The notes under the pieces were generated by a model. It had not been told where the DNA came from and did no database searches. It saw only the letters and a list, made by a program, of their open reading frames with translations. The position numbers and the translations under genes are program-made. 64,000 nucleotides of DNA from Pseudozyma flocculosa PF-1 (taxonomy: Eukaryota; Basidiomycota; Ustilaginomycetes; Ustilaginales; Ustilaginaceae): assembly GCF_000417875.1 (NCBI RefSeq), contig NW_006920870.1, positions 1,056,727 through 1,120,726 of the forward strand, in the 5' to 3' direction. Below, piece after piece: positions 21,855-32,592 of this stretch; within the stretch, counting starts at the first letter, position 1, and each line of letters opens with the position of its first letter.

Positions 21855-22107
21855 GACCCGAGGGTGGCCTGGGCTTGCGATGGTGGTGGCGGCGGTGCTC
21901 TTCGGCGTCGGGCGTGGGACCTCTGGAAGGATTGAAGCGTCGATGTTCTGTGTGAGCGTCCGTCTGGCCAGCAGCCTAGTAGGCTCGCATTTTGGGCCTC
22001 CACATGATCATTATTCAAAGAAAGGGGTCTTCCAGGAGGGGGAACCGGGCGGGGGTTTCGCTCAGGGTCGGCGGTCCTTTCGAGCGCCACGCACGCCCTG
22101 GCCCAGC

Positions 22108-22164
22108 GCTCCCTCCGTGCGCTACGCACTTTCCAACTCTATGCTCCTTCCGTGCGTTTCGCAC
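22108..22164. repeat. Direct repeat pair carrying a GTGCG-N3-CGCAC palindrome
   Basis: Two 22-bp copies at 22108-22129 and 22143-22164 (period 35) differ at three positions. Each contains GTGCG, three bases, then CGCAC, so each can fold as a hairpin. They may be remnants of a small mobile element or protein-binding sites. Confidence 0.6.
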
Positions 22165-22328
22165 GGCTTCGGTCCCCGTGGCATACGAGCCATATCCATG
22201 TTGATGCTGCCAGGCCACACAATCTGCCATCACCCAACAGATTCAACGCGACTGTTCGGCATGGAGATTGCGACAAGGAAAGAGACCCGGTGCCCAAGCG
22301 TGACTGTGACCTAGGGGAGAATCGCTGG

Positions 22329-22472
22329 GTTGAGCCGGCAAACGGGCCTGACGAAGTTCGTCGGGTCAAACTGGCAAATGAGCCTGACGAAAGTCGCCGA
22401 GTCGAGCTGGCAGGTGTGCTCGACGAACGGCGTAGGGCCGAGTTCGCATATGGACCTGACCGAATCCACTGG
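22329..22472. repeat. Degenerate 36-bp tandem repeat, four units
   Basis: Units begin at 22329, 22365, 22401 and 22437. Translated on the plus strand each unit encodes a 12-residue motif of the form VELAxxPDExRR (e.g. VKLANEPDESRR), and the frame is stop-free through all four, extending 22152-22532. The divergence is mostly base substitution with period and frame kept. Confidence 0.75.
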
Positions 22473-22900
22473 ACACGAACCACCATTCTCGAGCAAGCAT
22501 CTTCTCAGTGTGGCATCATCCCAGAGCAGTGACAGCTCCATCGTTCGCTCGGTCCCTCCGCTCGCCACGAACCTGGCCGGCTCCTTGCTATCCTCCACCA
22601 TGTCGTCCTCGTACTCACAACGGGGCCGAGGACAGCGACCCGGTCACACTTTCGGCCTCGAATAGAAGGACGTGCACCGTACCAGCTTTTGCATGCCTCG
22701 TTCAACGGTCCAGCTACGACCCCTGCCGCTCAGTCTGACAGTCAACAATCACTGGCATCGGTGCTCAGCGCCTGGCATCATCCGCTGCATGCGACGGTAT
22801 CACTCTGCTCCCGGCGGCACCATACACGAGCAGCTGGTCGACGCTCAACGATGATGACAAGGCGATGTCGTCGATTACTCGAGCGCTCAACGATCAGTGG

Positions 22901-25900
22901 TCAGGGCGATGGCGAGGGGACAGGTGGGCCAGGCGCGAAGGCGCCACGCAGGTGGGCCAGGTAGGCCATGCCCTGGGTGTCGTCATGCTCGCGTTTGAGG
23001 AGGTTCAGTCCAGCGAGCATCATCCGCACGTTGTCGTTTTGGTACGGTTTGTCCGAGTCGATCCGGTCGATGCTCGACCACTCGAGCGGTTGTTCCAGGC
23101 CGTAACAGTCGACGATCTTGCCGTGCCCGATCCAGCGAGATGCGATTAGGGCCAGACCCTCGTCCTCGGTCAGAAGCCACGGCTTACGCTTTCGGGTCGG
23201 GTGGATCGCCTGCCATGCCTTGTTTTGCTTCCTCCTAACCTTCAGCCACTCCTTGGCCTGGAGCCTTTCCGCTGCCGTCATCGGTGCCACGTCCACTGCC
23301 GGCTGGACGACGATGTTGCTGCTGTCGAGGCGGAGAGTCGGCAAAGCCGACAATGCTGGGAGCAGCACTCCTTGGAAAGTGCCTACTGGATGACTGAACT
23401 TGGTCATCTGGCATGCTCTGCAAACGACCGCGATGTTGTGTGCCTCGTATCGGCCTCCGTCGACGCCGGGGACCACCCGATCGATGGACACATAACACCA
23501 CGAGGTGCTCGCCAGGGGCGTGGGCCCGTACAGGCACAGGACTGCCCCGCAGTATTTGCAGAGGCCCTTGCCCTCGACGATGGCCTTGTAAACCCAGGTG
23601 CCCAGGGCAGCCCAGAGCTCCCGCTTCTTGGCCTCCCGTAGCGCAAGGTTGTTGTCCCTGAGGTCGCTTTCGTCGCCCTCATCGTCGCTGTTGTCGTCGC
23701 CGAGGTCGCTGTCGTCTTCGTCGTCGCTGTTGTCGTCGCCGAGGTCGCTGTCGTCTTCGTCGAGGTCATCATCGGCCTCGTCGCGATCCTCGTCGCCTCC
23801 CATGATTTGCCTCGGTCCCAACGAGGGCTTGGCCAGAATGCGTCTCGTCGTAGTGACGATGCGATTGCGAACGAGATTGACGCTCTTTCCCCGCCTTGCC
23901 TGAGTCTGAGCTCTCCACGTGGCACGGTGCAGTTCCTGATCGGGACAGATGCCTTCCTGGAGAGCGCGGCCGCACTTGCATAGACCTTTGAGGCGAGGGT
24001 CTCTGAGGTTCTTGACTATCACCTCGACTTGTCGGTCGTACCCCTTGAGCGCTCCGGTTGGACGGACGTCGTCCAGCCTGAGGAGCCACGGCTCCTTCTG
24101 CATCTTGATGACTTCGACGAGGATCGTGGCGCATTCCGACACGAGAATATGGTCCCTGTAAAGGCAAGCAGAAGCGAGGGTCAGCCACAGGTACAGCGGA
24201 GTCGACGTCACACCATGCACGGCAAGCCTGGGTACTCACATCGGGGAACGGATCTTCTCGTTCGAGGCGGCGAACGCTGCGCGAATGTAATGGATCATCT
24301 GGAAACGGGTCCAGGAGTATAGGAGAAGCTCCTTCGCATCCGATGATGACACGATGGCGGGTCGCAGCTGCCCGATTTGGGCACGGGCGCGATCCCCGCT
24401 GGGCGTGCCCAGCTCCCAGCTTCCCGGGATGGTGCTCTGACCTTGTGGGGAAGGCGGCTCCGGGAGGCAAGCGATATACGGATGCTTGTCGCCTTTGACC
24501 TGCGATATGAAGGCTGACTCTTTTGGCCCTCCGAGCTTGAGGAGCCGCGCCTCGACGACCTGCGGTTTGGCGAGCCGTGCCAGTCCGATGATGGCTTCTC
24601 CTCGCTCTTTTGGGCTGGGAGGGACCTCCCCCTTGCTTCCGCCCTTTCCTCTTTTCAGGGCCCCGACGGCGATCAGCTCGTCGCGAAAGACGCGGAACGT
24701 CGGTTCGCTCGTGATGCGAGCAAACGCGCTGACTGCCGCGTCCGTTGGCGGGTGCGTCGCGAAGATGAGGATCTGGCGCAGAGCCTGCAGCTGCCAGTAG
24801 ATCTTCGAGTTTTCGAAGCTCCATGGCTCCGGGTACGTCCCCTTCCTCTTCGCAAAGTCGTGCCAGCCACCGTCTGGGCAACAAAAGAGCAGCCCGTCTG
24901 GCGCTCGCACCGGTTGCCAGTTCCGAGGATCGGCTTCGCCACCGACTGCGTCCTTGACCAGGCGCACGTACATCTGAGTCTCCATAGGCCGGCATCTGCT
25001 TCTCTCCTTCGAGCCTTCTGCGGCGATCAGGGACGTGCTGGCGGCTGGCGTGGCGGCGGGGCTGGGCGCCGTGCCGACGACCGGCGTGATGGCGGAACTG
25101 GGCGCCGTGCCGACGACCGGNNNNNNNNNNNNNNNNNNNNNNNNNNNNNNNNNNNNNNNNNNNNNNNNNNNNNNNNNNNNNNNNNNNNNNNNNNNNNNNN
25201 NNNNNNNNNNNNNNNNNNNNNNNNNNNNNNNNNNNNNNNNNNNNNNNNNNNNNNNNNNNNNNNNNNNNNNNNNNNNNNNNNNNNNNNNNNNNNNNNNNNN
25301 NNNNNNNNNNNNNNNNNNNNNNNNNNNNNNNNNNNNNNNNNNNNNNNNNNNNNNNNNNNNNNNNNNNNNNNNNNNNNNNNNNNNNNNNNNNNNNNNNNNN
25401 NNNNNNNNNNNNNNNNNNNNNNNNNNNNNNNNNNNNNNNNNNNNNNNNNNNNNNNNNNNNNNNNNNNNNNNNNNNNNNNNNNNNNNNNNNNNNNNNNNNN
25501 NNNNNNNNNNNNNNNNNNNNNNNNNNNNNNNNNNNNNNNNNNNNNNNNNNNNNNNNNNNNNNNNNNNNNNNNNNNNNNNNNNNNNNNNNNNNNGGCGTGG
25601 CGGCGGAACTGGGCGTGCCGACGACCGGCGTGGCGGCGGAACTGGGCGCCGCGACGGGGATGGCACCAGCCACCACCAGGCCTCGAGAAAGCTGGGGCGG
25701 CCAGACAGTCGAGCCCTTGAGAGCAGCGACAAAGGCCCCGTCTGAGGGCCCGCCCTCCAAGCGCAAGCGCTTGACAAGTGCCGCGCTGTCGGCTGCGGCG
25801 ACGGCGGCAAAGATGTCCGCCGCCCGCCCCTCTGGCGTGTTCGGAACGGCGCTGGTGGCCTTCTGGCGCCATGCGCCGATCGCCCGAAGGTGGTCCCTGT

Positions 25901-26618
25901 TGCACTGATACAGCTGACTCGAGCAATGCTGCTCGAATGCATCGCGATCCAGCCCGATCAGCTTGATCCTGACGAGCTCCCGAAGAGCTTGAATACGGAG
26001 GTAGTCAGTCGCGATCGCGTAACTCCATCCCTTCGGCAGCGTCGCCGACTTTCGTTTCAAGAAGTTGGTTGTCATGTCCAAGGTGCTGAAGAGTAGGCCG
26101 TTTTGCCTGACAACGATCGGAAAGGTGGTAGCCGGGCGCTTGTCGATGTAGGCGAGCCTGGCGAGGTAAGCGTATTCGTCGTTCCGCATCTGTTGCGAAC
26201 GTCGACGTCTCTGCGCATCGGATGAGGTAGCTTCTCTTGTGGTGTTGGGCTCGCCATTGTTGGCGGTCTGGTCCGGTGCCATGTCGTTCGCCTTGCCGTC
26301 AACGTCGCGGCTATGATCATCAGAGTCGACCACCAGGAGCTGCTGCTCCTTGCCCTGGCACTCGATACGGGTCGACACGGCTCCGCTTCCTGAGGCCTCG
26401 CCACTCGGCTGCGTCTCGCACTTGTCACCTTGGCCGTTATCCCGCGCGGACGTGCTTGCCTGGGTGCTCGAAGATGCTGCGTCTGCCTGTCGACGCGGTC
26501 GGCTACCGTCTTCGCTGTCGTCGTCGATAGTGATGATCTCGGGCTTGTGGCGCTTGTTGGAAGGTTGCGCCTGGACCGGCACAAGCCAGTCGCGAAGGTT
26601 CTTCCGACGGCCTGTCAT
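22901..26618 (-). CDS. Large HNH-nuclease-like protein with internally duplicated N-terminal module (gap inside)
   Basis: ATG 26618 opens a frame to the assembly gap (25593-25121); after the gap coding resumes in another frame (25120-24240), then an 84-nt intron (24239-24156, GTGAGT...TTTACAG) leads to the last exon 24155-22901. The parts seen make about 1050 residues. Order: IDDDSEDGS acidic N terminus; module A; a 12-residue PVVGTAPSSAAT repeat region holding the gap; module B; CKCGRALQEGIC; an acidic repeat; an HNH-like zinc segment CKYCG...SIDRV...YEAHN...CRAC; a second SIDRIDSDKPY...NDNVR segment; C terminus. Modules A and B align with each other (GLLFS/GLLFC, LRIQALREL/WQLQALRQI, RDHLRAIGAW/RDELIAVGAL). 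The HNH motifs suggest DNA cleavage. I know no characterised homologue. The frame change at the gap probably reflects estimated gap length. Confidence 0.7.
23682..23759 (-). repeat. 39-bp coding tandem repeat, two identical units
   Basis: Units 23682-23720 and 23721-23759 are identical and encode the acidic 13-mer EDDSDLGDDNSDD inside the HNH gene. A third, diverged partial unit follows on the left. The perfect identity indicates a recent duplication. Confidence 0.85.
25047..25662 (-). repeat. Coding minisatellite (36-bp units) spanning the assembly gap
   Basis: Two 36-bp units on the left (25047-25082, 25083-25118) and at least two on the right (a 33-bp variant at 25594-25626, and from 25627) flank the run of N. 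Each encodes a PVVGTAPSSAAT-like 12-mer on the minus strand. The gap almost certainly marks an array that the assembler could not resolve. Confidence 0.8.
25121..25593. other. Assembly gap (473 N)
   Basis: Undetermined bases within the HNH gene minisatellite. The reading frame differs on the two sides, so the stated length is not reliable. Confidence 1.
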
Positions 26619-28685
26619 TCTCACGAAGCTTGCGAGGGGGGCGAGAAGACAGATGCGATAGCCTGAGAGAAGGTAGTGCTGTTATGAGGCGAGGGTGGTG
26701 ACTAGGAGCTGAGGATGGTTCGAGAGGAGGGAGGGGAGGAGATGGGATTGGGAGGCAGCGTTCCGGACCAGCAAACAGCAAGCAGCAAGCAGCAAGTGGC
26801 GGGCCAGCGGACGCCAGGGTGGCGAGCAGGCTGCAAACGCCTTCGCTCAGTCTCACGGTCCAGGTCACGGTCGACTACCTGCCACTGCCAGCCCTCTAGG
26901 CGTCCGGGCATCCCGCGCGCCCGGACTCGAAGCTCTGCTGGGCAGCCCGGCCGCGATCCTGGGCGCTGAAGTCGGCGGCTGGCCGAAGCGGGCCTCGCCT
27001 TGGGCTGAGTGTGCATGGGCCGCCGCTGAGCTGGGTCCCGCAGCGCTGCCTGTCTCGGCAGTCAGACCGACACCTCACGCATGAGCTTGTTCGAGCGCGG
27101 TGCGCGTCGAATTCGTAGCGACATTATCCTTCCACGCCAATCTCGAGCGTCGGCGCTGCACGCCTCTAGTTGCGGCTCGAGGAGTCCCTGGTCGGCACTT
27201 CAGCTTGGTCAGAGGACATGAATTGCTTCACCGCACACTCTAATCAGGCAAACGGCTGCACGTAAACCTCCCAATTTTTGGTGCGGTCTACGGCCGTTGA
27301 CCCTGGTAAAATCCTCCCCCCTTTCCTACCACGGCAAGAAACGCCATGCTATGCCGCCGTCGACCATGCCTGTGACTATAGCAGGTGCTGGCAGCTCCGG
27401 CTCAGGACCGAACCATCATGGGATGTCACCGGCCGAGCCGAGAATGCTGCTGGAAGCACGCGCCCGCCTAGCCTGCGCCGAGCCCACTAGCCCGCCAACC
27501 GCGCGCGCCTCTGAAAGCTAGCCGTCTGCTTCTTTCCCTCCTTCTCTCCGACCACTGTATCTCGCTGCCGTCGTTGACTGCCGCTGCTCGCTGAGCGCTG
27601 ACCGCCGCCCTGCTTGCTCTTCCTTCCTCCTGCAGTTGCCCCGCCATCATGCCCAACTGTGCGTCTGTGAAGGTATGTGCAAGACGCTGGCGCTGGCGGT
27701 GCCTGGCTTTCCGGCAGACACTGATCAGTTCGCTCTTCTTTTCTTGCCTTTTGCCCCGTCGCGCCTTTGACCTTTGCCTCATCACTGCTACCTGCTGCTC
27801 CCGGGATGCTTCCGACTCGCGCGCTGTAAACTCTGGCTGCAACGCTGCTCGACACCATCACGCTCGCTTCCTGGCTGTTCTCACGGCGTGTCTTGCCTGA
27901 CTTCAGTATTTAGCTTTTTAGAATTCAAGGCTGTCGGATGTTCCCGAGGCTGTGTGTGATGCTGGCGGAGAGCTTGGTAAACCACCCGCTGATTGTTACC
28001 TCTGCGTGAACGGCACGTTTCCATCCCAAAATCCCGGGGTGGTTACGGCTGTCTTCCCCTCGTAACCCTCCCCCTCCTGGTTTGAGTGCACCCGTTTGCC
28101 TGACTTGCTTCACTATCTGGGCCGTCGCGCTCTCCATGAGGCGGGAGCAGGCCTCATGTTATATTGTGTTGGCCGCGGACCGGACCACCCTCGGAGGCAG
28201 GCCAGGTGGGGGCGGTTTGCGCCCCTGGCTAAGCGAGGTGGCAAGGCCGCGCGGAGCAGGCCGAAGGGCTCAAAAGGGCCGGCTGGCTCCCTGCTGGCCG
28301 GCCTTGAAGCCGGACAAGCCGACCGAACAGAGGCAGCAACAAACGGCGGACGTCGTCTTGCACTAAGGCTGATGCCTGCTTCTACCATACAAAGACCTGA
28401 GCTCCTTGGAGAGCCCGCTCTGCGCTCCCGATGAGCTGCAGGGTGCAGCCCGATTCGGCAGCCGGGTGACTTTTTGGTGAACGCGTCGCGCGGGTCTTTT
28501 GGCTGGCTCCACATCCGACTCGAGAGGCCGTTCGAATCGAGATCAACACCTCCCGCAACGACCATCACCGCTGTCGACCTTCATCGACCTTTCACCAGCA
28601 AACTTTCACGTCCGCCGCTGTCCATACGCTGCAGCAAAATAGAGGCACAACATCATTCTCGAACTCGCAGCGAAACGCCTGCAGC
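26619..28685. other. 2.1-kb divergent intergenic region, HNH gene / GCP2
   Basis: It holds the promoters of both neighbours. AGCAAGCAGCAAGCAGCAAG repeats lie around 26768-26794. An ATG at 27649 begins MPNCASVK followed by a GTATGT donor-like site, but no convincing downstream exon was found. No family-like gene or RNA gene was recognised. Confidence 0.45.
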
Positions 28686-31600
28686 ATGTCTTCTCGACTC
28701 AGGACGAGCAGCGCGGGCCTGGGCAGCGGTGGCTCGGGCGGCGTCCCTGCAACGCCAGCACGGTCGATGCGGAAGCGCAATAACCTGCAGCTGAGCGCCA
28801 AGCAGTTTGACAAGGTGGGTCCTCGGTGCGCTGCGGCTCTCTTTCTAGGTCGAGCGATGGCTGATCGCTCCGACCTGCCTGCGTGACTCACCGACGGCGA
28901 CCAGATGTCGCGGAGGATTGCGGCGGTCCAAAAGTCGGCCACCAAGCATGGCCGAGCAGACACGCCCGACGAGGTCAACGAGGAGACGGCAGGCATCGCT
29001 CGGATCGACAGCATCCCCGAGCTCGGGGAGGGAGGCCATCGCCGCACCTCGTCGTACGTCATTGCAGAGGGCGACGAAGGTGCGCCCGACCCGAGCGAAC
29101 CAAAGGTGCGCACCACCACCGAGTTCCACCTGAGACGGTTCGGCAAGGCTCCCATCTCGCGCGGGCTCAGCCAGGGCGCCGGCAAGGGGCCAGACGGAGC
29201 GGCGCTGGCGGCTGCGGCGGCCAAGTCGCTCAAGGGCAAGGGACATGGTGAGTCCAGAGAATGCTCGAGGCGCTACCAGCGGCCAACCTTCCGCCCACGC
29301 TCATCTCCTTTGCACCGCATCCTCTCTTATCATGCAGCCCACCCGGACTCGTTCCTCAACGAGGGCAGCTTCATCTTCAACCCACTGAACCGAAGAGTGC
29401 CGCAGCCGAGCCCGCGCAAGGCCAGGACGGCATCTGGGTCGTCGAAACCGCACGTCAAGGCAGTCTCCGACCCGTCCTCATCCACACGCCCGGCGACACT
29501 ACCCACGCAGCCTGGGCCGAGCAGTGCGACCCGCACCGCCGCCGCAACTACCGCTCCAACCACCCAGGGCGCAGACGGCGCACACGACAGCGAAGATGCT
29601 GCCATTCCGCTCTCGAGAGCCGACAAGGAGATCCAGGAGGCGCTGATCCTCGAGGATCTGCTCCACGTCATGCTGGTACGTACTGCACGCGTCGCACGCA
29701 GCCAGCACGATGCCGAGCTGATCACGCCTTTCCTTGCCATCATAACAGGGAGTCGAAGGCCAGTACATCCAGTACGCCGAGGGCTACGACCCCGAGAGCC
29801 CGGCGAGCCGGCTCAAGGGAGCCACGTTCACCATCGACCCCGCGTTAGGTGAGCTTGTGCCGGCACCGCGACCTCGCCCGCCGAAACCACCGCAACTTAC
29901 CGACCTAGATCCTTTGCCGCCATCTGCCACGCTCTGTAGACCCGCCGCTCAAGGACCTGGCCGAGAGGGTCCTGCCGATTGCCACCTACTTCACCTCGAT
30001 CTCCGCCTTTATCGAGATGGACAGCGGTCTCGAGTACGGAACGGTCAACCACGCGCTGTGCTCGGGCATCCGCGACCTGCTGCAGGACTACGAAGTGCTC
30101 GTGGTGCAGCTCGAGCACCAGCTGGCCACGTCGCCGACGTTTACGCTGCAGAAGCTGTGGTGTTGGATCCAGGAGACGCTGCGGACGCTGCAGATGGTGC
30201 ACTCGCTGACCGAGGAGATTGCCAGCATCACGCACGCCGACCTGTTTGAGCAGGACGACGACGACGACTCGAGCGACAGCGACGACGGCAGCGAGATCAG
30301 CGGCACGTCGCAGCTCGAGCGCGAGAGGCGGGCGCTGCTCGGCCTCGACGACCCGCAGGAGGAGGGCATCGAGGGCGGCATCGCCAAGGGCGGCGAGGTG
30401 CTGTCGATGCTGTGGACCCGGATCACCAAGATGAGCGGCGATCCCAAGGCGCACCGGCTCTACACGACGCTGTTCCACCGCGCCTCGCAGCCGTACGCGC
30501 GGACGCTGGTCAAGTGGATCACGACGGGCGATCTGTCGGACACATATGAGGAGTTCATGGTCATGGAGGACGCCAAGGTGACGCGCGCCAGCCTCGAGTC
30601 GGACCCGACCGACGAGTACTGGGAGACGCGATACACGCTGCGCGACGAGACGATGCTCGCGCGGCGCGAGCGGCAGAGGCAGCTCGGCCTCGACATCGAC
30701 GCGGACCTCGAGGGCGACGAGAGCGACGAGGCCACGACGCGCGGCTTTCTGACGGGCGGCGCAAAGATCCCGACGTTCCTCGAGCCGTGGAAGCACAAGA
30801 TCCTGCTGGCCGGCAAGTATCTCAACGTGATTCGCGAATGCGGGCTCGAGGTCAAGCAGCCAGACGATGGCAGCGACGGCGCGGCGGCCGAGGACCGCGA
30901 GACGATCGTCATGAACGACGAAAAGTGAGTTGCGACGCGATGCAGCCCGACGCACTTCGACCGACACTGACTCCGTCGAGAGCCTCTCCACCCCCGCATC
31001 CCTGGCACCCCTGGCAGCTTCTTCCGGCGCATCGAGTCGGCCTACCAAAAGGCCAACAGTGAGCTGCTGCGGCTGCTGATCCAGGACCAGCACATCATCG
31101 AGCGCCTGCGCGCCGTCAAGCACTTCCTCTTCTACTCTGAGTCCGACTTCCTCATGTCGTTCCTCGAGCAGGCGGGCCACGAGCTGCGCAAGACGGTCAA
31201 CCCGCAGCGGATCCGCGAGACGACCCAGGTGCGGCTGCAGACGCACCTCGGCGCCGTGCTGGGCAGCTCGTCGACGGTCGGCTTCCACGACCCGTACCGC
31301 GAGGACATCCGCGTCGAGCTCGCGTCCGAGGGCGCCTACGAGCAGCTCAAGCGCATCGCCGACATCAAGGGCGGCATCGAATCGACCAAGGCGCTGCAGA
31401 AGGCCGAAAAGGCCAAGCAGAAGGCGGGCAAGGACAAGGAAGGTGAGTCCTGGCGGGCACGGCGGACGCGATCCTGTCCGGCCGACCTTACACTGACGAT
31501 CCGCCCACTCCTCGCGTCGACCGACCTTCCCGCCCAACTTTGCAGCGGTCGTGTCGAGCCTGTTCCAGTTTGACGTTGCGGTCAAGTTTCCGGTGTCGCT

Positions 31601-32470
31601 CGTCATCTCCAAGAAGAACATCCTGCGATGGCAGTTCGTGCACCGGTGTCTGACCAACCTCAAGATGCTGGAGCGCGCGCTGTGCGACGTGTGGACCGAG
31701 CACAACGAGGCGCACTGGCGCACGCCGATCCGGGACCACGCTCCGCTCGAGGCGTGGAAGCGGCGCGTGTTCAAGCTTCGTCACCGTATGACCTTCTTCA
31801 TCCAGCAGGTGCTGGCGTTCCAGATGATGGAGGTCATTGAGCCCAACTGGCGCGACCTCGAGGCCAAGATGGAGCACGCCAAGACCGTCGACCAGTTCAT
31901 GAAGGACCATTTTGAGTACCTCAACCGGTGCAGGAAGGAATGCATGCTCACTGATCTGCGGTACCTCGAGGTGAGTCGACGCCTGCACTGCAGAGGAGCG
32001 AGGGTGCTCGCCAAGCGCCGTCCTGACCGTCTCGCATCTTTGCTTGACCCCTCCCGTCTCCACGACGGCCGGCAGTACCACAGCCGGTTGATGAACTACG
32101 TCTCAGTCTTTCATGAGAACCGCGTGCGCTTCCGGGATCAGCTGCAGATCGAGTGCAGCCGGTGGGAAGCCGAGAAGCTGGAAAAGGGAGCCGAGGCCGC
32201 CCAGCCGTCGATCCAGCAGGCCACCATCGACTTCCTGGCCAAGTTTGAACACGCGTGGGACCGTGGTGTCAGGGTGAGTGATCGACTGCGGCACCGTTCC
32301 GTCCTAGCCCATCCCTTGGGGAGGAATGCACGCTGATTTCGGCTTGCGGTACCTTATACACGACGACGACGGCGACACAGACGCTCAGAGACATCGTCAA
32401 CCTGCTCTCGACCACGGACAACCCTGCCGCCTTGCCGCTGGCGTATCGGCTTCAGAGCGCGCTGCTCTGA
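28686..32470 (+). CDS. SPC97: Gamma-tubulin complex component GCP2 (Spc97/Alp4)
   Basis: This is a subunit of the gamma-tubulin complex, which nucleates microtubules at spindle pole bodies. Nine exons: 28686-28814, 28905-29247, 29338-29675, 29749-29848, 29940-30924, 31018-31442, 31546-31970, 32076-32273 and 32381-32470, giving 1010 residues with consistent phases and GT-AG introns of 73-107 nt. The N-terminal 200 residues are poorly conserved. The GRIP1-like part begins with LLHVMLGVEGQYIQY. GCP2-specific landmarks are EEFMVMEDAKV, DEYWETRYTLRDE, and KILLAGKYLNVIRECG, followed by NFFRRIESAYQKANSELLRLL and the C-terminal GRIP2 region ending HSRLMNYVSVF and ALPLAYRLQSALL. An acidic DDDDDSSDSDDGS loop near 30256-30300 is an insertion. 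It is convergent with the lactonase pseudogene. Confidence 0.94.
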
Positions 32471-32592
32471 GTAGTTAGAACGCGGCGAAATGCAAACGCG
32501 GGGGCCCCGCACTTGGCGGGCCCGCTCCTGTCTCCGTTGCATCAGGATGTCTCGACTACTCGCGTGCAACCGGGGCACAGACACTGATTCTA

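Larger units (their letters stand above)
21855..22900. other. Repeat-bearing intergenic region
   Basis: It holds a pair of 22-bp palindrome-containing repeats (22108-22164) and a degenerate 36-bp tandem array (22329-22472). It starts at the F-box promoter and ends at the 3' flank of the HNH gene. No complete gene was recognised. Confidence 0.5.

Noticed and set aside
22329..22472. CRISPR-like array
   Set aside because: Repeats are contiguous and diverged with no spacers, and the DNA is eukaryotic.
25121..25593. Frameshift mutation in the HNH gene
   Set aside because: The frame changes only across the run of N, so an inexact gap size is the simplest explanation.
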